64,000 bases of DNA from Chitinivibrio sp051745065 (GTDB lineage: Bacteria; Fibrobacterota; Chitinivibrionia; Chitinivibrionales; Chitinivibrionaceae), in NCBI GenBank assembly GCA_051745065.1, contig JBNJDQ010000001.1:1-64000 (forward strand). Direction: 5' to 3'. The notes beneath the pieces are model-generated. The model made no database searches. It was not told the origin of the DNA and saw only the letters and a list, made by a program, of their open reading frames with translations. Numbering within the stretch: position 1 is the first letter of the stretch; every line of letters begins with the position of its first letter. Of the stretch, positions 52,436 to 62,500 are shown piece after piece. The translations under genes were made by a program, and so were the position numbers.

Positions 52436-53754
52436 AGACCAAAGCATTCAAGAAAATCTATACAAAGATAGAAAATATTACCAAGGCAACCTGCACAATC
52501 CGCGCCACGGGAATCGGGAATGAGGAGATGGCTTATGTCGGAGGGAAACCGGCACAGGTGGTGAAAATAAAAGGGGACGAAGTAACCCTGCAGATTTTTC
52601 CCGGAACCATGGGGATCGCCACCAATACAGAAGTTGTCTTCACCGGTCAGGCACCGACTCTGAAGGTCTCGGAGGAACTTCGTGGGCGCTTCTTCAACGC
52701 CTACGGTGAACCTATTGACGGCGGTTCCACCGTGGAGGGGCGCGAGATTGAGATCGACGGTCCTTCTGTAAATCCTGTGCGCCGTAAACAGCCCTCGGAA
52801 TACATACCAACGGGCATTGCCGGCATTGACCTGAACAACGCCCTTGTTACCGGACAGAAGATTCCCTTCTTTGCCGACCCCAACCAGCCGTACAATGCGG
52901 TTATGGCCGACGTCGCCCTGAAAGCGCAGGCGGATATGATTGTTCTTGGCGGCATGGGGCTCTCCAACGATGACTACCTCTTCTATAAAGCCCGCTTTGA
53001 TGAAGCCGGTGCCCTCGACCGAATCGTCAGCTTTGTCAACACCACGGAGGATGCTCCCGTGGAGCGTCTCCTCGTACCGGGGATGGCCCTTTCCACAGCG
53101 GAATACTTCGCCGTGGAAAAAAACATGAAGGTGCTGGTGCTGCTGACCGATATGACTCTCTATGCAGACGCCCTGGCCATTGTCTCCAACCGCATGGACC
53201 AGATCCCTTCCAAGGACAGTATGCCCGGCTCACTGTACTCCGATCTTGCGCGAAACTACGAAAAGGCCGTACAGTTTCCCGACGGCGGATCCATCACAAT
53301 TATCGCCGTAACCACCCTCAGCGGCGGAGATATTACCCATGCGATCCCCGATAATACGGGCTACATCACGGAAGGGCAGCTCTATCTGCGACGTGATACG
53401 GATATCGGTAAGGTTATCGTTGACCCCTTCCGCTCACTCTCCCGGCTGAAGCAGCTGGTGATCGGCAAAAAAACCCGCGAGGATCACCCGCAGGTAATGA
53501 ACACCTGTGTCCGGCTCTACTCCGATGCGGCCAACGCCAAAACCAAGCAGGAAAACGGCTTTGATCTGACCGATTTTGATGAACGCTGTCTCTCCTTTGC
53601 ATCGGAATACTCCGAGAGGCTCCTGGCGATTGATGTAAACATTGACAGTGAGAAGATGCTTGATGTCGGCTGGGAAATCATGGGAAAATACTTCTCCCGT
53701 GAAGAAGTCGGTATCAAACGTGATATTATGGATAAATACTGGAAAGCAGAGTAA
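52432..53754 (+). CDS. V-type ATPase subunit B
   Basis: 440 aa. NPVRRKQPSEYIPTGIAGIDLNNALVTGQKIPFF and VLVLLTDMTLYADALAIVSNRMDQIPSKDSMPGSLYSDLA are B-subunit segments; it lacks a P-loop (FFADPNQPYNA at that site), as expected for the noncatalytic nucleotide-binding subunit. Its ATG lies in the subunit A stop. Confidence 0.95.
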   Translation: MKTKAFKKIYTKIENITKATCTIRATGIGNEEMAYVGGKPAQVVKIKGDEVTLQIFPGTMGIATNTEVVFTGQAPTLKVSEELRGRFFNAYGEPIDGGSTVEGREIEIDGPSVNPVRRKQPSEYIPTGIAGIDLNNALVTGQKIPFFADPNQPYNAVMADVALKAQADMIVLGGMGLSNDDYLFYKARFDEAGALDRIVSFVNTTEDAPVERLLVPGMALSTAEYFAVEKNMKVLVLLTDMTLYADALAIVSNRMDQIPSKDSMPGSLYSDLARNYEKAVQFPDGGSITIIAVTTLSGGDITHAIPDNTGYITEGQLYLRRDTDIGKVIVDPFRSLSRLKQLVIGKKTREDHPQVMNTCVRLYSDAANAKTKQENGFDLTDFDERCLSFASEYSERLLAIDVNIDSEKMLDVGWEIMGKYFSREEVGIKRDIMDKYWKAE

Positions 53755-53789
53755 ATCCGTATCACTGAACAGACCGGAAAGAGGTTTAT

Positions 53790-54389
53790 GTGGCACTAAA
53801 ATTTCAGTATAATAAAACGGAGATGCAGCGTCTTGAAAAAGAGCTGAAGATTCGGGTGCGCGCTCTGCCGACACTGAAAGCCAAGGAGACAGCCCTGCGC
53901 CTGGAAGTTAAACAGGCAAAGCAGGAACTTCGCGAGGCTCAGAAAGTGTACGATGAGCATTACGCCAGCATGCTTCAATTCGAAGCTCTCTGGGGTGAAT
54001 TTCCCGAAGATATCTTCCGCGTTGACGATGTTTCCCTCGACTTCAGGAAAATTGCCGGTGTACGGATTCCCGTGGTCGAGAACATCTCCTTCAAAATAAT
54101 GCGTGAAGGGGTTTTTACCCTCCCTGCGTGGATCGGCTCGGGGATCCGGATTCTAAAGGATGCTGCCCGTCTGGACATAGAAATAGAAGTGGCGAAGCAG
54201 AAACTGAAGATTCTTGAATATGCCCGCAAGAAAACAACGCAGAAAGTGAATCTCTATGAAAAAGTACAGATACCTGAATATCAGGGTGCTCTGAACAAGA
54301 TCAAGCGATTCCTGGAAGACAAGGAAAATATTGCCAAGGCGGCGCAGAAGATAACCAAGAAGAAACTTGCAGCGGCGGAGGCATCATGA
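53790..54389 (+). CDS. V-type ATPase subunit D (central stalk)
   Basis: 199 aa, nearly all helical coiled coil: N-terminal KTEMQRLEKELKIRVRALPTLKAKETALRLEVKQ and C-terminal RIKRF-type helix KIKRFLEDKENIAKAAQKITKKK. It is the rotor shaft. The start is GTG 53790; the ATG two bases earlier hits a stop after three codons. AAAGAGG lies 5-6 nt upstream. It overlaps the subunit I gene by 4 bp. Confidence 0.9.
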   Translation: MALKFQYNKTEMQRLEKELKIRVRALPTLKAKETALRLEVKQAKQELREAQKVYDEHYASMLQFEALWGEFPEDIFRVDDVSLDFRKIAGVRIPVVENISFKIMREGVFTLPAWIGSGIRILKDAARLDIEIEVAKQKLKILEYARKKTTQKVNLYEKVQIPEYQGALNKIKRFLEDKENIAKAAQKITKKKLAAAEAS

Positions 54390-56275
54390 AAGAACAGATG
54401 AAAAAAATTGAGCTCCTTCTCTTCCATCGCGAGGGAGAGCAATTTCTGAAAGATCTTCGCCGTGCCGGCGTAGTCCATATTGATACGGACAAAGCCGATC
54501 TCAGCCAGCGCGGTGAGTCTCTGCGTTCCGAGCTGATCCGCGTTGACCGGATTCTGCGGGATCTGGGGCGCCTCAAGATTGAGGAAAAAACGGGTTCGAC
54601 CCAGGACGATGCGGCAAAACTTATTGATGAAACCGAAGAGATTAACCGGCAGTATGAAAGCTGCAGTACAGAGATCGCCACTCTGCAGAAGGATGCCCTT
54701 CAGCTCAAACACTGGGGAGATTTCGACCCCGCGCTTCTCGATCAGCTTGAAGAACGTTCTGTCTACACCTTCTTTTTTGATGTCCCCGCAAAGGATATGG
54801 ACAGTCTGGACGGTCAGACCTATGCGGTTATCCAGGACATGGGGGCGTCAAAATACGTAGTGGTCTTTTCCCGTAAGGAAACGATCAATCTGCCCTATCT
54901 GGAGCCCCTTGCCGTCCCCCGCCTCTCCCTGAAAGAGGTAAAGGCAAAAATTGAGGATCTCGCCCAAAAACGGCAAAAGCTTATGGCCCGCAAAAAGGAA
55001 ATTGCTGCCCGGGCACAGATCATTCGTGCCTACGGCACCGGCCTGGAAAATGACCTGCGCTATGAGCAAACCCAGTCCTCCATGCAGGGGCTCACAGCCG
55101 GGCGGATACTGCATCTGACCGGATGGATTCCCCACTCGGCGTTGCCCACGGTGGAAAGCCTTCTGGAAAACTATTCCTGCTGGTACGAAACGGCGGATCC
55201 CCAACGCGAAGACCGGGTCCCGGTAAAGATGAAAAACCCCGGCGGATTCAAACTGTTCGAACCCATTACGAAGATCTTTGATCTTCCGGATTACTTCGAA
55301 CTTGATCCGACTCCATTTTTTGCCCCCTTCTATGCCCTGTTCTTCGGGCTCTGCCTCGGTGATATCGGCTACGGAGCAGTGCTGCTGGTACTGTCCCTGG
55401 CAGCCGGTGCTAAAATGAAAAAGTCTCTGAAGCCGATATTCAACCTCGGTGCTGTTCTCGGGCTGATGACAATGCTCAGCGGCGTTCTGCTGAACACGTT
55501 CTTCGGTGCGCCCCTTTTTCCCGGCGGCCAGGAACAGGCTCTGCTCAGTTCCGGCGGCGGATTTGCTCTTCTGCAGAACACCGTTGTTGACGGGAAAACC
55601 GTGTATCCCGCCATGGCCTTTTCGGTCTACCTTGGTATCATTCAGATAATTCTGGGGATGCTCCTGAAGTCATGGAACAGATATCACGCGGGCGGCCCGC
55701 TCCATGCCGTATTCCCTTTCGGCACGATTGCTCTGACAGCCGCTACGGTTCTTGCTCTGATCAAGATCAACTTTCTCGATATGGCGACCTTCTTTCAGGT
55801 TGTCTCGGGCGGTGATATTTCCGCAGCTGCTGTGATGTCAGCCCTGTCGTGGACGACGGTTCAGGTTATGGGTGGCATTGGTCTGGCGCTTCTTTTTCTG
55901 TTTAATAATCCGGACAAAAACGTGGGTATTCGCCTGCCCCTGGGCCTGTGGGAACTCTATCAATTTGTTACAGGCATTATGGGGGACGGCCTCTCCTATA
56001 TTCGTCTCTTTGCTCTCGGCCTTGCGGGGGGACTTCTGGGAAATGCCTTTAATCAGATTGCCTTTATGGTTTCCGGTGATGATAAACCGGCAATCCTTTT
56101 TGCCGCAACCATTCTGATCCTGATTCTGGGGCATACAATTAACTTTATCCTTGCAGGACTGGGCGCCTTTGTTCATCCCCTGCGACTGACCTTTGTAGAA
56201 TTTTACAACAATCTTGAATTCAAGGGCGGAGCAATCCCCTTTTCACCTTTTAAGAAATTAGAAAACCCAAAATAA
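54386..56275 (+). CDS. V-type ATPase subunit I (a subunit)
   Basis: 629 aa. The N-terminal ~310 residues are cytosolic with coiled coils (IEDLAQKRQKLMARKKEI). About seven or eight membrane helices follow from FFAPFYALFFGLCLGDIGYGAVLL. The helix with LSYIRLFALGLAGGLLGNAFNQIAF carries the conserved Arg that drives ion translocation against the K ring. It forms the ion half-channels of Vo. Confidence 0.94.
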   Translation: MKEQMKKIELLLFHREGEQFLKDLRRAGVVHIDTDKADLSQRGESLRSELIRVDRILRDLGRLKIEEKTGSTQDDAAKLIDETEEINRQYESCSTEIATLQKDALQLKHWGDFDPALLDQLEERSVYTFFFDVPAKDMDSLDGQTYAVIQDMGASKYVVVFSRKETINLPYLEPLAVPRLSLKEVKAKIEDLAQKRQKLMARKKEIAARAQIIRAYGTGLENDLRYEQTQSSMQGLTAGRILHLTGWIPHSALPTVESLLENYSCWYETADPQREDRVPVKMKNPGGFKLFEPITKIFDLPDYFELDPTPFFAPFYALFFGLCLGDIGYGAVLLVLSLAAGAKMKKSLKPIFNLGAVLGLMTMLSGVLLNTFFGAPLFPGGQEQALLSSGGGFALLQNTVVDGKTVYPAMAFSVYLGIIQIILGMLLKSWNRYHAGGPLHAVFPFGTIALTAATVLALIKINFLDMATFFQVVSGGDISAAAVMSALSWTTVQVMGGIGLALLFLFNNPDKNVGIRLPLGLWELYQFVTGIMGDGLSYIRLFALGLAGGLLGNAFNQIAFMVSGDDKPAILFAATILILILGHTINFILAGLGAFVHPLRLTFVEFYNNLEFKGGAIPFSPFKKLENPK

Positions 56276-56287
56276 CCTGGAGGAAAA

Positions 56288-56746
56288 ATGGATATTGGAA
56301 CAATTCTGGCACTTACTGGTATCGGCCTTATGATCGGACTTTCCGGCGCCGGCTCGGCAATCGGGACGGCAATCGGCGGTTCATCAGTTATCGGAATGCT
56401 GAAAAAGAAACCCGAAGCATTCGGTAACGGCATGGTTCTGGCTGCACTTCCCGCAACGCAGGGGCTGTACGGTTTTGTCGGATTTATCATGTACAATGGA
56501 AAACTGGGCGGTATGAACGGAGAAATCACATCCTTTGAGGGTGGTATTGTTCTTGCGGCCGGTATTGCCATCGGCATTGCGTCTTTAGTCTCTGCAATCC
56601 AGCAGGGTAAAGTGTGTGCAAACGGTATCTCCGCCATCGGCAGTGACCACGATGTCTTCGGGAACACTCTTATTCTTGCAGCCTTCCCGGAGTTCTATGC
56701 AATTCTTGCCCTTGTTGCGGCAATTCTGATGCAGAATCTTATTTGA
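56288..56746 (+). CDS. V-type ATPase proteolipid subunit K, Na+-type ligands
   Basis: 152 aa, four membrane helices (two hairpins). Relative to E. hirae NtpK the Na+ ligands appear conserved: Leu54, Thr57 and Gln58 in LPATQGLYG, Gln106 in IQQGKV, and Glu135 in FPEFYAIL (NtpK L61, T64, Q65, Q110, E139). Thus this ring is predicted to carry Na+. GGAGG precedes the ATG. A strong terminator follows. No genes for subunits F, G or C are in the operon, as in Chlamydiae. Confidence 0.92.
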   Translation: MDIGTILALTGIGLMIGLSGAGSAIGTAIGGSSVIGMLKKKPEAFGNGMVLAALPATQGLYGFVGFIMYNGKLGGMNGEITSFEGGIVLAAGIAIGIASLVSAIQQGKVCANGISAIGSDHDVFGNTLILAAFPEFYAILALVAAILMQNLI

Positions 56747-56790
56747 TAAATTTCTGCGGGAAACAGGTGCAGTACGGAAAAACTGCAAAA

Positions 56791-56817
56791 AAAGAGTTCT
56801 CCGGAACTCTTTTTTTA
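56791..56817 (+). terminator. intrinsic terminator of the V-ATPase operon
   Basis: Perfect 9-bp stem AAAGAGTTC/GAACTCTTT with a 4-nt loop, followed by five more T. An A run on the 5' side would make it work in both directions. Confidence 0.9.
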
Positions 56818-56839
56818 TTGCCTCTGAACCGTGGATATC

Positions 56840-56875
56840 ATAGAATTATCTTTTTATATAGAATTATCTTTTTAT
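56840..56875 (+). repeat. 18-bp perfect tandem repeat before the second chemosensory operon
   Basis: ATAGAATTATCTTTTTAT occurs twice head to tail (56840-56857, 56858-56875). The junction creates a TATAGA-like element. It ends 13 nt before the start codon, in the promoter/leader of the operon. Confidence 0.85.
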
Positions 56876-56888
56876 TCGGAGGATGACC

Positions 56889-57374
56889 ATGACCCAGATC
56901 GGTGAAAAGCTGAACGAATTGACAGATACAATCAAAAACACTGCCGCGGAATCCGTGGAATCACTTCTTATGGACGATGTCGCCGCAGTGGGTGAATGGA
57001 AGCATACTGCAGGCACGCTTTTGAAAAGCGACCACATTCTTTCTGTTTCAAGCTCTAATCACGCATATCAGGCAGTAATACTCTTTGGAATCTCCAACGA
57101 TGCCGCTTCGGAGTATGCCGAAGACAAAGATGAGATTCAGGATCTTTTCGGCGAAGTTGCAAACACCTTCTTCGGCCTTATCGCGGACAACACTGCATTC
57201 TCCGAATACTTTGGATTCCTTGAACAGTCCATCCCCATTTATTCGGTCGAAGAAAGTGCCTGCCACAAGGTTGACTCCCTCGTGGGGGAACTGGAAATAG
57301 AAGGCGGCAGCAGAATGAAAGTTGTCTTTGCCGCCCGTAAAAGCAGAGAAGCAAAAAAGGATGAGAAACAGTGA
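56889..57374 (+). CDS. CheX-like phosphatase paralogue
   Basis: 161 aa from ATG 56889 with GGAGG 6 nt upstream; an in-frame ATG at 56883 abuts the ribosome site. DLFGEVANTFFGLI has the ExxN CheX/CheC signature, and SNHAYQAVILFGIS and SIPIYSVEES parallel the copy at 25559-26035. It probably dephosphorylates a CheY-type receiver (for example the CheA C-terminal receiver of this operon). The ThiF-like gene overlaps its stop by 4 bp (GTGA). Confidence 0.78.
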   Translation: MTQIGEKLNELTDTIKNTAAESVESLLMDDVAAVGEWKHTAGTLLKSDHILSVSSSNHAYQAVILFGISNDAASEYAEDKDEIQDLFGEVANTFFGLIADNTAFSEYFGFLEQSIPIYSVEESACHKVDSLVGELEIEGGSRMKVVFAARKSREAKKDEKQ

Positions 57375-58003
57375 TTGAAACGAACACTCTTACAGATTAT
57401 TTTACCTCTCTTTACGGTGAGGAAAACTACGGGAAAATCCGCAACACTCATATCGGTATCGGCGGAGCCGGCGGACTGGGGTCAAATTGCGCATTTAACC
57501 TTGTCCGGGCGGGATTTCGCAAATTCACCCTATATGATTTTGATTTTGTGGAACTGTCCAATCTTAACCGGCAGTTTTATTTTGCTGATCAGATTGGACT
57601 TCCAAAAGTGAATGCCCTCATAACAAATCTGAAACGAATTACCCCGGATCTCTCCATTAGGGCAGAACAGTTGCGCCTGACACCGCAGAACATTTCTGAG
57701 AAATTCGCCGACGCCTCGGTTCTTGTGGAAGCCTTTGATACGGTTGACGCCAAGCGTATGATGGCCGAAGAGTTTATGCAGAAAACGCCCCTTCTTGTTT
57801 CTGCATCGGGCCTTGCCGGCTGGGGACATCTGGAAGATATTACGATTCGCCGGGTAAATGACAGTTTCATCCTCATCGGAGACGGCACACGGGGTGCCAG
57901 CGCAGAAAGACCGCCGATTTCACCGCGGGTAAACGCCGTTGCAGCCATGCAGGCTGACATCATACTTGAACACGTTCTGCAACAAACCGAAACCAATTAC
58001 TAA
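57371..58003 (+). CDS. ThiF/MoeB/HesA-family adenylyltransferase
   Basis: 210 aa. The nucleotide motif GIGGAGGLGSNCAFNLVRAGF, LYDFDFVELSNLNRQFYF and LVEAFDTVDAKRMMAEEF define the E1-like ThiF fold. No CxxC zinc pairs and no catalytic Cys region are obvious, similar to the short ThiF family-2 proteins. Normally it would adenylate ThiS or MoaD; no thi or moa genes are here. The start is GTG 57371, coupled to the CheX-like gene. Its place inside a chemosensory operon is unexplained. Confidence 0.82.
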   Translation: MIETNTLTDYFTSLYGEENYGKIRNTHIGIGGAGGLGSNCAFNLVRAGFRKFTLYDFDFVELSNLNRQFYFADQIGLPKVNALITNLKRITPDLSIRAEQLRLTPQNISEKFADASVLVEAFDTVDAKRMMAEEFMQKTPLLVSASGLAGWGHLEDITIRRVNDSFILIGDGTRGASAERPPISPRVNAVAAMQADIILEHVLQQTETNY

Positions 58004-58012
58004 GGAGCAGAA

Positions 58013-59569
58013 ATGTTCGATGCCGATACGCCGACCCATTCCGCTGCGGATACCTCTGAATTGTATCGCGCTGTGGTTCACCTCTTTCCCCGGGCGCAGG
58101 ATGTTCTTGCCCCGCATTCTGCTTCAGTTAAAGAGATTACCGCCTTTCTCCTGAATGCATCCCGGGATGAAGATGATTCCCTCAGGTCAGTACATCAAAT
58201 CTCCCGGGCCATGAATGCATCTGCGGCATCCCTGACGCAGGAAAGCCGAACCGTACGTGACAATACCCGGCAGATTCGCGGGGAAACCGCGGTAATCGAT
58301 GAAAAAACCCTGGAAATGACATCGAACATGAACACCGTCTCCTCGGCGACGGAGGAACTCAGTATAAACATGGGAACCATCTCAGATACTGCAGCGCATT
58401 CGGAAGAAATGATTCGCAGCCTGACAGACAGTGCGGGCTCGGTAACCCGGGAATCCCGCCGGATTTCTGAGATCACCTCCTCTGCTGCAGACACCACCCG
58501 TGAAACAGAAGAAAAAACCCAGAGCAGTACAGCGCTTATGCACAGTCTGGAAGAAGCTGCCGGTGCCATCGGCGATGTAACCACCACCATTGCGGATATC
58601 TCGGATCAGACAAAACTCCTTGCCCTCAATGCCACCATCGAGGCTGCCCGCGCCGGTGAAGCGGGACGGGGATTTGCCGTGGTTGCACGGGAGGTAAAGG
58701 AGCTTGCCCAGCAAACAAACAATGCCACCCGGGATATTAACACCCGCATTGAACATATACAGGATGTGACACAATCCGCCGGCGCGGTAATGCGGGAGAT
58801 CGGCACATTCATCGACACTCTGAGTACGCAGATGGAGCAGATCACAAACTCAACACAAACACAGTCACGGGAAATGGAGACCCTCCTATCCTCGATAAAT
58901 GAAAACCGCACGCGCATCGGCGAAATGGCGGAAAATGTCGAGCAGGGCGCCCGGGCAATTCAGGATGTCAACATCAGCATGAACGAAACCTATGCCCTTT
59001 CAGAAACAATCCGCACGATGATTTCCGACGTACATACCCATACGGACAGCCTGGAAAACCGCTCGCTGAAGAACTATGCCCTGGCCCTGGAAACGGAAAG
59101 TCAGAATATCACGGTTCTGCAGCTGTTGGAGCAGAACTCCCGCCATACCTCTTCAAAGCAGGCGAAGCCCCGGCTTGCCCATTTCACCCGGGTCTTTGAT
59201 GTGGGGCTTACACTCTTCAACGACGAACACCGGAAAATCTTCACGTATATCAATACCCTGCATGAAATGATAAAAGAGCGCAAACCGCCAGAGGATCTGC
59301 TCAAGACTCTTCACGATTTTGCAGCCTTCACAACACAGCATTTTGCCGATGAAGAGGAGCTGATGAAGGAGAAAGAGTACCCCCGCCTCCATGAGCACCG
59401 TCGCATTCATGAACATCTTCTCAGCACAGTGAAAGAAAATATCACAGCCATTGAAGAGGGCGGTCAGGCGGATCTGTTTGATCTTCTGACATTTTTAAGG
59501 GATTGGCTGTATACGCATATCCTGAAAGAGGATATGAAATACAAATCATTCTTTTCGGGTGAGAAGTAA
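58013..59569 (+). CDS. cytosolic chemoreceptor with C-terminal hemerythrin domain
   Basis: 518 aa, no membrane helices. The methyl-accepting signalling domain has the tip DISDQTKLLALNATIEAARAGEAGRGFAVVAREVKELAQQT. The C-terminal ~130 residues form a bacteriohemerythrin: FNDEHRKIFTYINTLH, TTQHFADEEELMKEKEYPRLHEHRRIHEHLL and THILKEDMKY provide the His/Glu/Asp di-iron ligands. It is predicted to sense O2 (compare DcrH-Hr) and feed CheA, the next gene. AAGGAG sits 5 nt before the ATG. Confidence 0.93.
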   Translation: MFDADTPTHSAADTSELYRAVVHLFPRAQDVLAPHSASVKEITAFLLNASRDEDDSLRSVHQISRAMNASAASLTQESRTVRDNTRQIRGETAVIDEKTLEMTSNMNTVSSATEELSINMGTISDTAAHSEEMIRSLTDSAGSVTRESRRISEITSSAADTTRETEEKTQSSTALMHSLEEAAGAIGDVTTTIADISDQTKLLALNATIEAARAGEAGRGFAVVAREVKELAQQTNNATRDINTRIEHIQDVTQSAGAVMREIGTFIDTLSTQMEQITNSTQTQSREMETLLSSINENRTRIGEMAENVEQGARAIQDVNISMNETYALSETIRTMISDVHTHTDSLENRSLKNYALALETESQNITVLQLLEQNSRHTSSKQAKPRLAHFTRVFDVGLTLFNDEHRKIFTYINTLHEMIKERKPPEDLLKTLHDFAAFTTQHFADEEELMKEKEYPRLHEHRRIHEHLLSTVKENITAIEEGGQADLFDLLTFLRDWLYTHILKEDMKYKSFFSGEK

Positions 59570-59582
59570 CGTGGGCGGCGCA

Positions 59583-62500
59583 ATGTCAGAGCAGGATCAG
59601 GAGGTATTTCAGCTGTTTCTTGAAGAGTCCGCGGAATATCTTGAAGATATCGAGTCTCTTCTTCTGGAAGCCGAAGAGGGCAATCGGGATGAAGATACGG
59701 TAAACACTCTTTTTCGCGCAGTCCACACCATTAAAGGCGGTGCGGGCTTTTTTAATCTGGACGCCGTCAACAGCCTTGCCCATGCGATGGAGGATATGCT
59801 CGGCCAGGTACGGGATAAAACAATCCCCTTTGACGACAGAATTATCACAACCCTCATTGCAGGGCGCGATCTTCTGGCAGAGATGATCTCTGCCCCGGAT
59901 GAAGCCGACACAATCCCCTCTGCTGCAGTTCTTGAGGAAATTCAAAAGATAATGGATAATCCTGCAGAAAGCGATCACGGCGGTACGCCCCCTGCGACGG
60001 GGGCCGGTGCAGACTATCTCACTCTTGTTGACAGAGACGGCAGGGAGTTGCTGTATGCGGCCAAAAAAGCGCTGAAAGATTCCCAGGAAAAATCTCCCGG
60101 CGGTCCGAATGTTTATCTCCTCTGCATTGATCTGCAACGGGATATCGAACAAAAACACCTGAAAATCATGGAAGTAATCAAAGAGCTGGAAAGTCTTCTT
60201 GATATTATCGAGAGCCGGTTAATCTATGACCCGGCGGATCTGGGGCACGCTCCGGCGGAAAAGGATATGAATCTGCAGCTCTACATCCTCTGCAGTACGG
60301 TCATGGATCTTGATCTCATGCAGGAATTTACCGGGCTGCCGGGAAAAAACATCGTTACCGTTCTTTCCCACACCATCAGGGATAGAGCAAAAATCCCCGA
60401 CACAATGGAAACAGATTTTACCGGCGAACCGGCCACGCCGGAGAAATCCGCTCTTTCACGGCACGCGGAATCGGCCGCAGAAACATCGGCCGCTGAAAAA
60501 AAGCCCTCGGCAAAGGCAGGCAGGCAGGATCCCCTCAGGGATAAACAACATGCCTCCCCGTCATCATTGACCGGGACGAAGGATCGCTCCATCAGGATCG
60601 GCCTGAAAAGCATTGATCGTTTGATGAACCTGGCTGCGGAACTTGTTCTTACACGCAATGAATTTCTGACCCGTATCGGAGGCGAAACCTCCACTCAGCT
60701 TGCCGCTACAGCCCACCGCCTCGACGAGATTACCGGTGAGATTCAGGATGCCGTCATGCAGACCCGTATGCAGAGTGTGGGCATTGTCCTGAAAAAGTTC
60801 AAACGTGTTGTCCGGGATCTTTCGGCAAAGCTGGACAAAGAGATTGATCTCACCATCACCGGAACCGAAGTCGAGCTGGACAGAACCATAATCGAAGCCA
60901 TTGGTGACCCTCTGACTCATCTGGTGCGCAACTCCGTGGATCACGGTATCGAAATGCCCGACGTGCGGCAAAGGGCCGGAAAGGAAGTTACCGGGAAAAT
61001 CACCCTTGCCGCCGTGCAGGAAACAGACAACGTGCGCATTGAGATTCGCGATGACGGTGCCGGCATGGATACGGAAAAAATCGGTACCTCTGCGGTCAAA
61101 AAAGGCATCTGCACAGCACAGGAGCTGGCACAAATGTCGGCGGATGAAATCCGCGAGCTCATCTTCAGCCCGGGCTTTTCCACGGCGGAGGAAATCTCGG
61201 ATCTCTCCGGCCGCGGTGTAGGTATGGATGTGGTAAAGCAGAGCATTGCCAAAGTGGGCGGCATCATACGTATCTCCTCGGAAGTGGGGCGGGGAACCAC
61301 CACGTCAATCAAACTGCCCCTGACCCTTGCCATCATCCCCGGGCTGCTGGTCCGCCTGGGCACCAGCCGGTTTGCAATTCCCCAAAACAATGTTATCAAA
61401 CTGCTGCGGATTCCCGCTGACAGAATTCAGCACGAGGTCTACCGGGTTGGTGATTCTGCATCAATCCGCTTTAAGGATCAGCTGATTCCCGTCGTGTCCC
61501 TGGGCAGAATTCTGGAAATCCCTTCACAGCGAATCGATGCAGAAGGCACCGTACGTCCGGACCGTCGAAGCCGTATTGCCGACCGCCGTTCTCCCCATAT
61601 CTCCCGGGCCGTTGCAGAGGACCTCCCCGCCGCAGCAGAGGAGAATCGCCGCAGCAGGGAACGGCGCCGCGCCGGAGAAAGCCACATGCGTATTGCCGTC
61701 GTCCAATCGGAGGAAAGTATCTTCGGGCTTATCGTGGACGCCCTGGATGACTCCGAGGAAATTGTGGTAAAACATCTCGGGGCCCATCTGAAGAATGCCC
61801 CCTACTATGCCGGAGCAACGATCCTCGGAGACGGCTGCATCGCCCTGATAACGGATATTGATGCAATCCGTCAACACCCTCTTGTGCGGGGAACCAGCCG
61901 TGACATTTCCCGGACAGTACGAAAAAAGCAGGACAGTGATGAAACCGGACCGGACCGCCACGATCTTTTAACCTTTTCCAATGAGGGAGACCCGACACAT
62001 TACGCGGTCCCCATGGATATTGTCCGCCGGATCATTCGAATATCCCCGCAGGAGGTTGAACGGGTCGGCACGGTGGATCTGATCCGCTCCCTCGGTGAAA
62101 CAATCCCCCTCGTCCGCCTCAGCGAGGCCCTGGGGACTCCACCCATTCCGCGGGGTACAAAACAGCTTTACTGTATTATTTTCAATACGGAAAAACGGCC
62201 CGCCGCCCTTGCTGTCACCCATATCGATGATATCCGGTCCATAACCGAAAATATCGATACGGATACGTACCGTGCACCGGGAATCATCGGCACCACCATG
62301 ATTGATGACCATCTGACAGCCATGGTGGATCTCTATGAAGTACTTGTGCAGAACCGTCCGGATCTTGCTCCGCCGGATACCGCACGGCAGGGAGCAGAGA
62401 AACAGACCGTCCTGGTGGTTGACGACTCCCCCTTCTTTCGCAAACAGATGGGCTCCATTGTTACGGATACGGGGTATACATTGATAACCGCCGGGGACGG

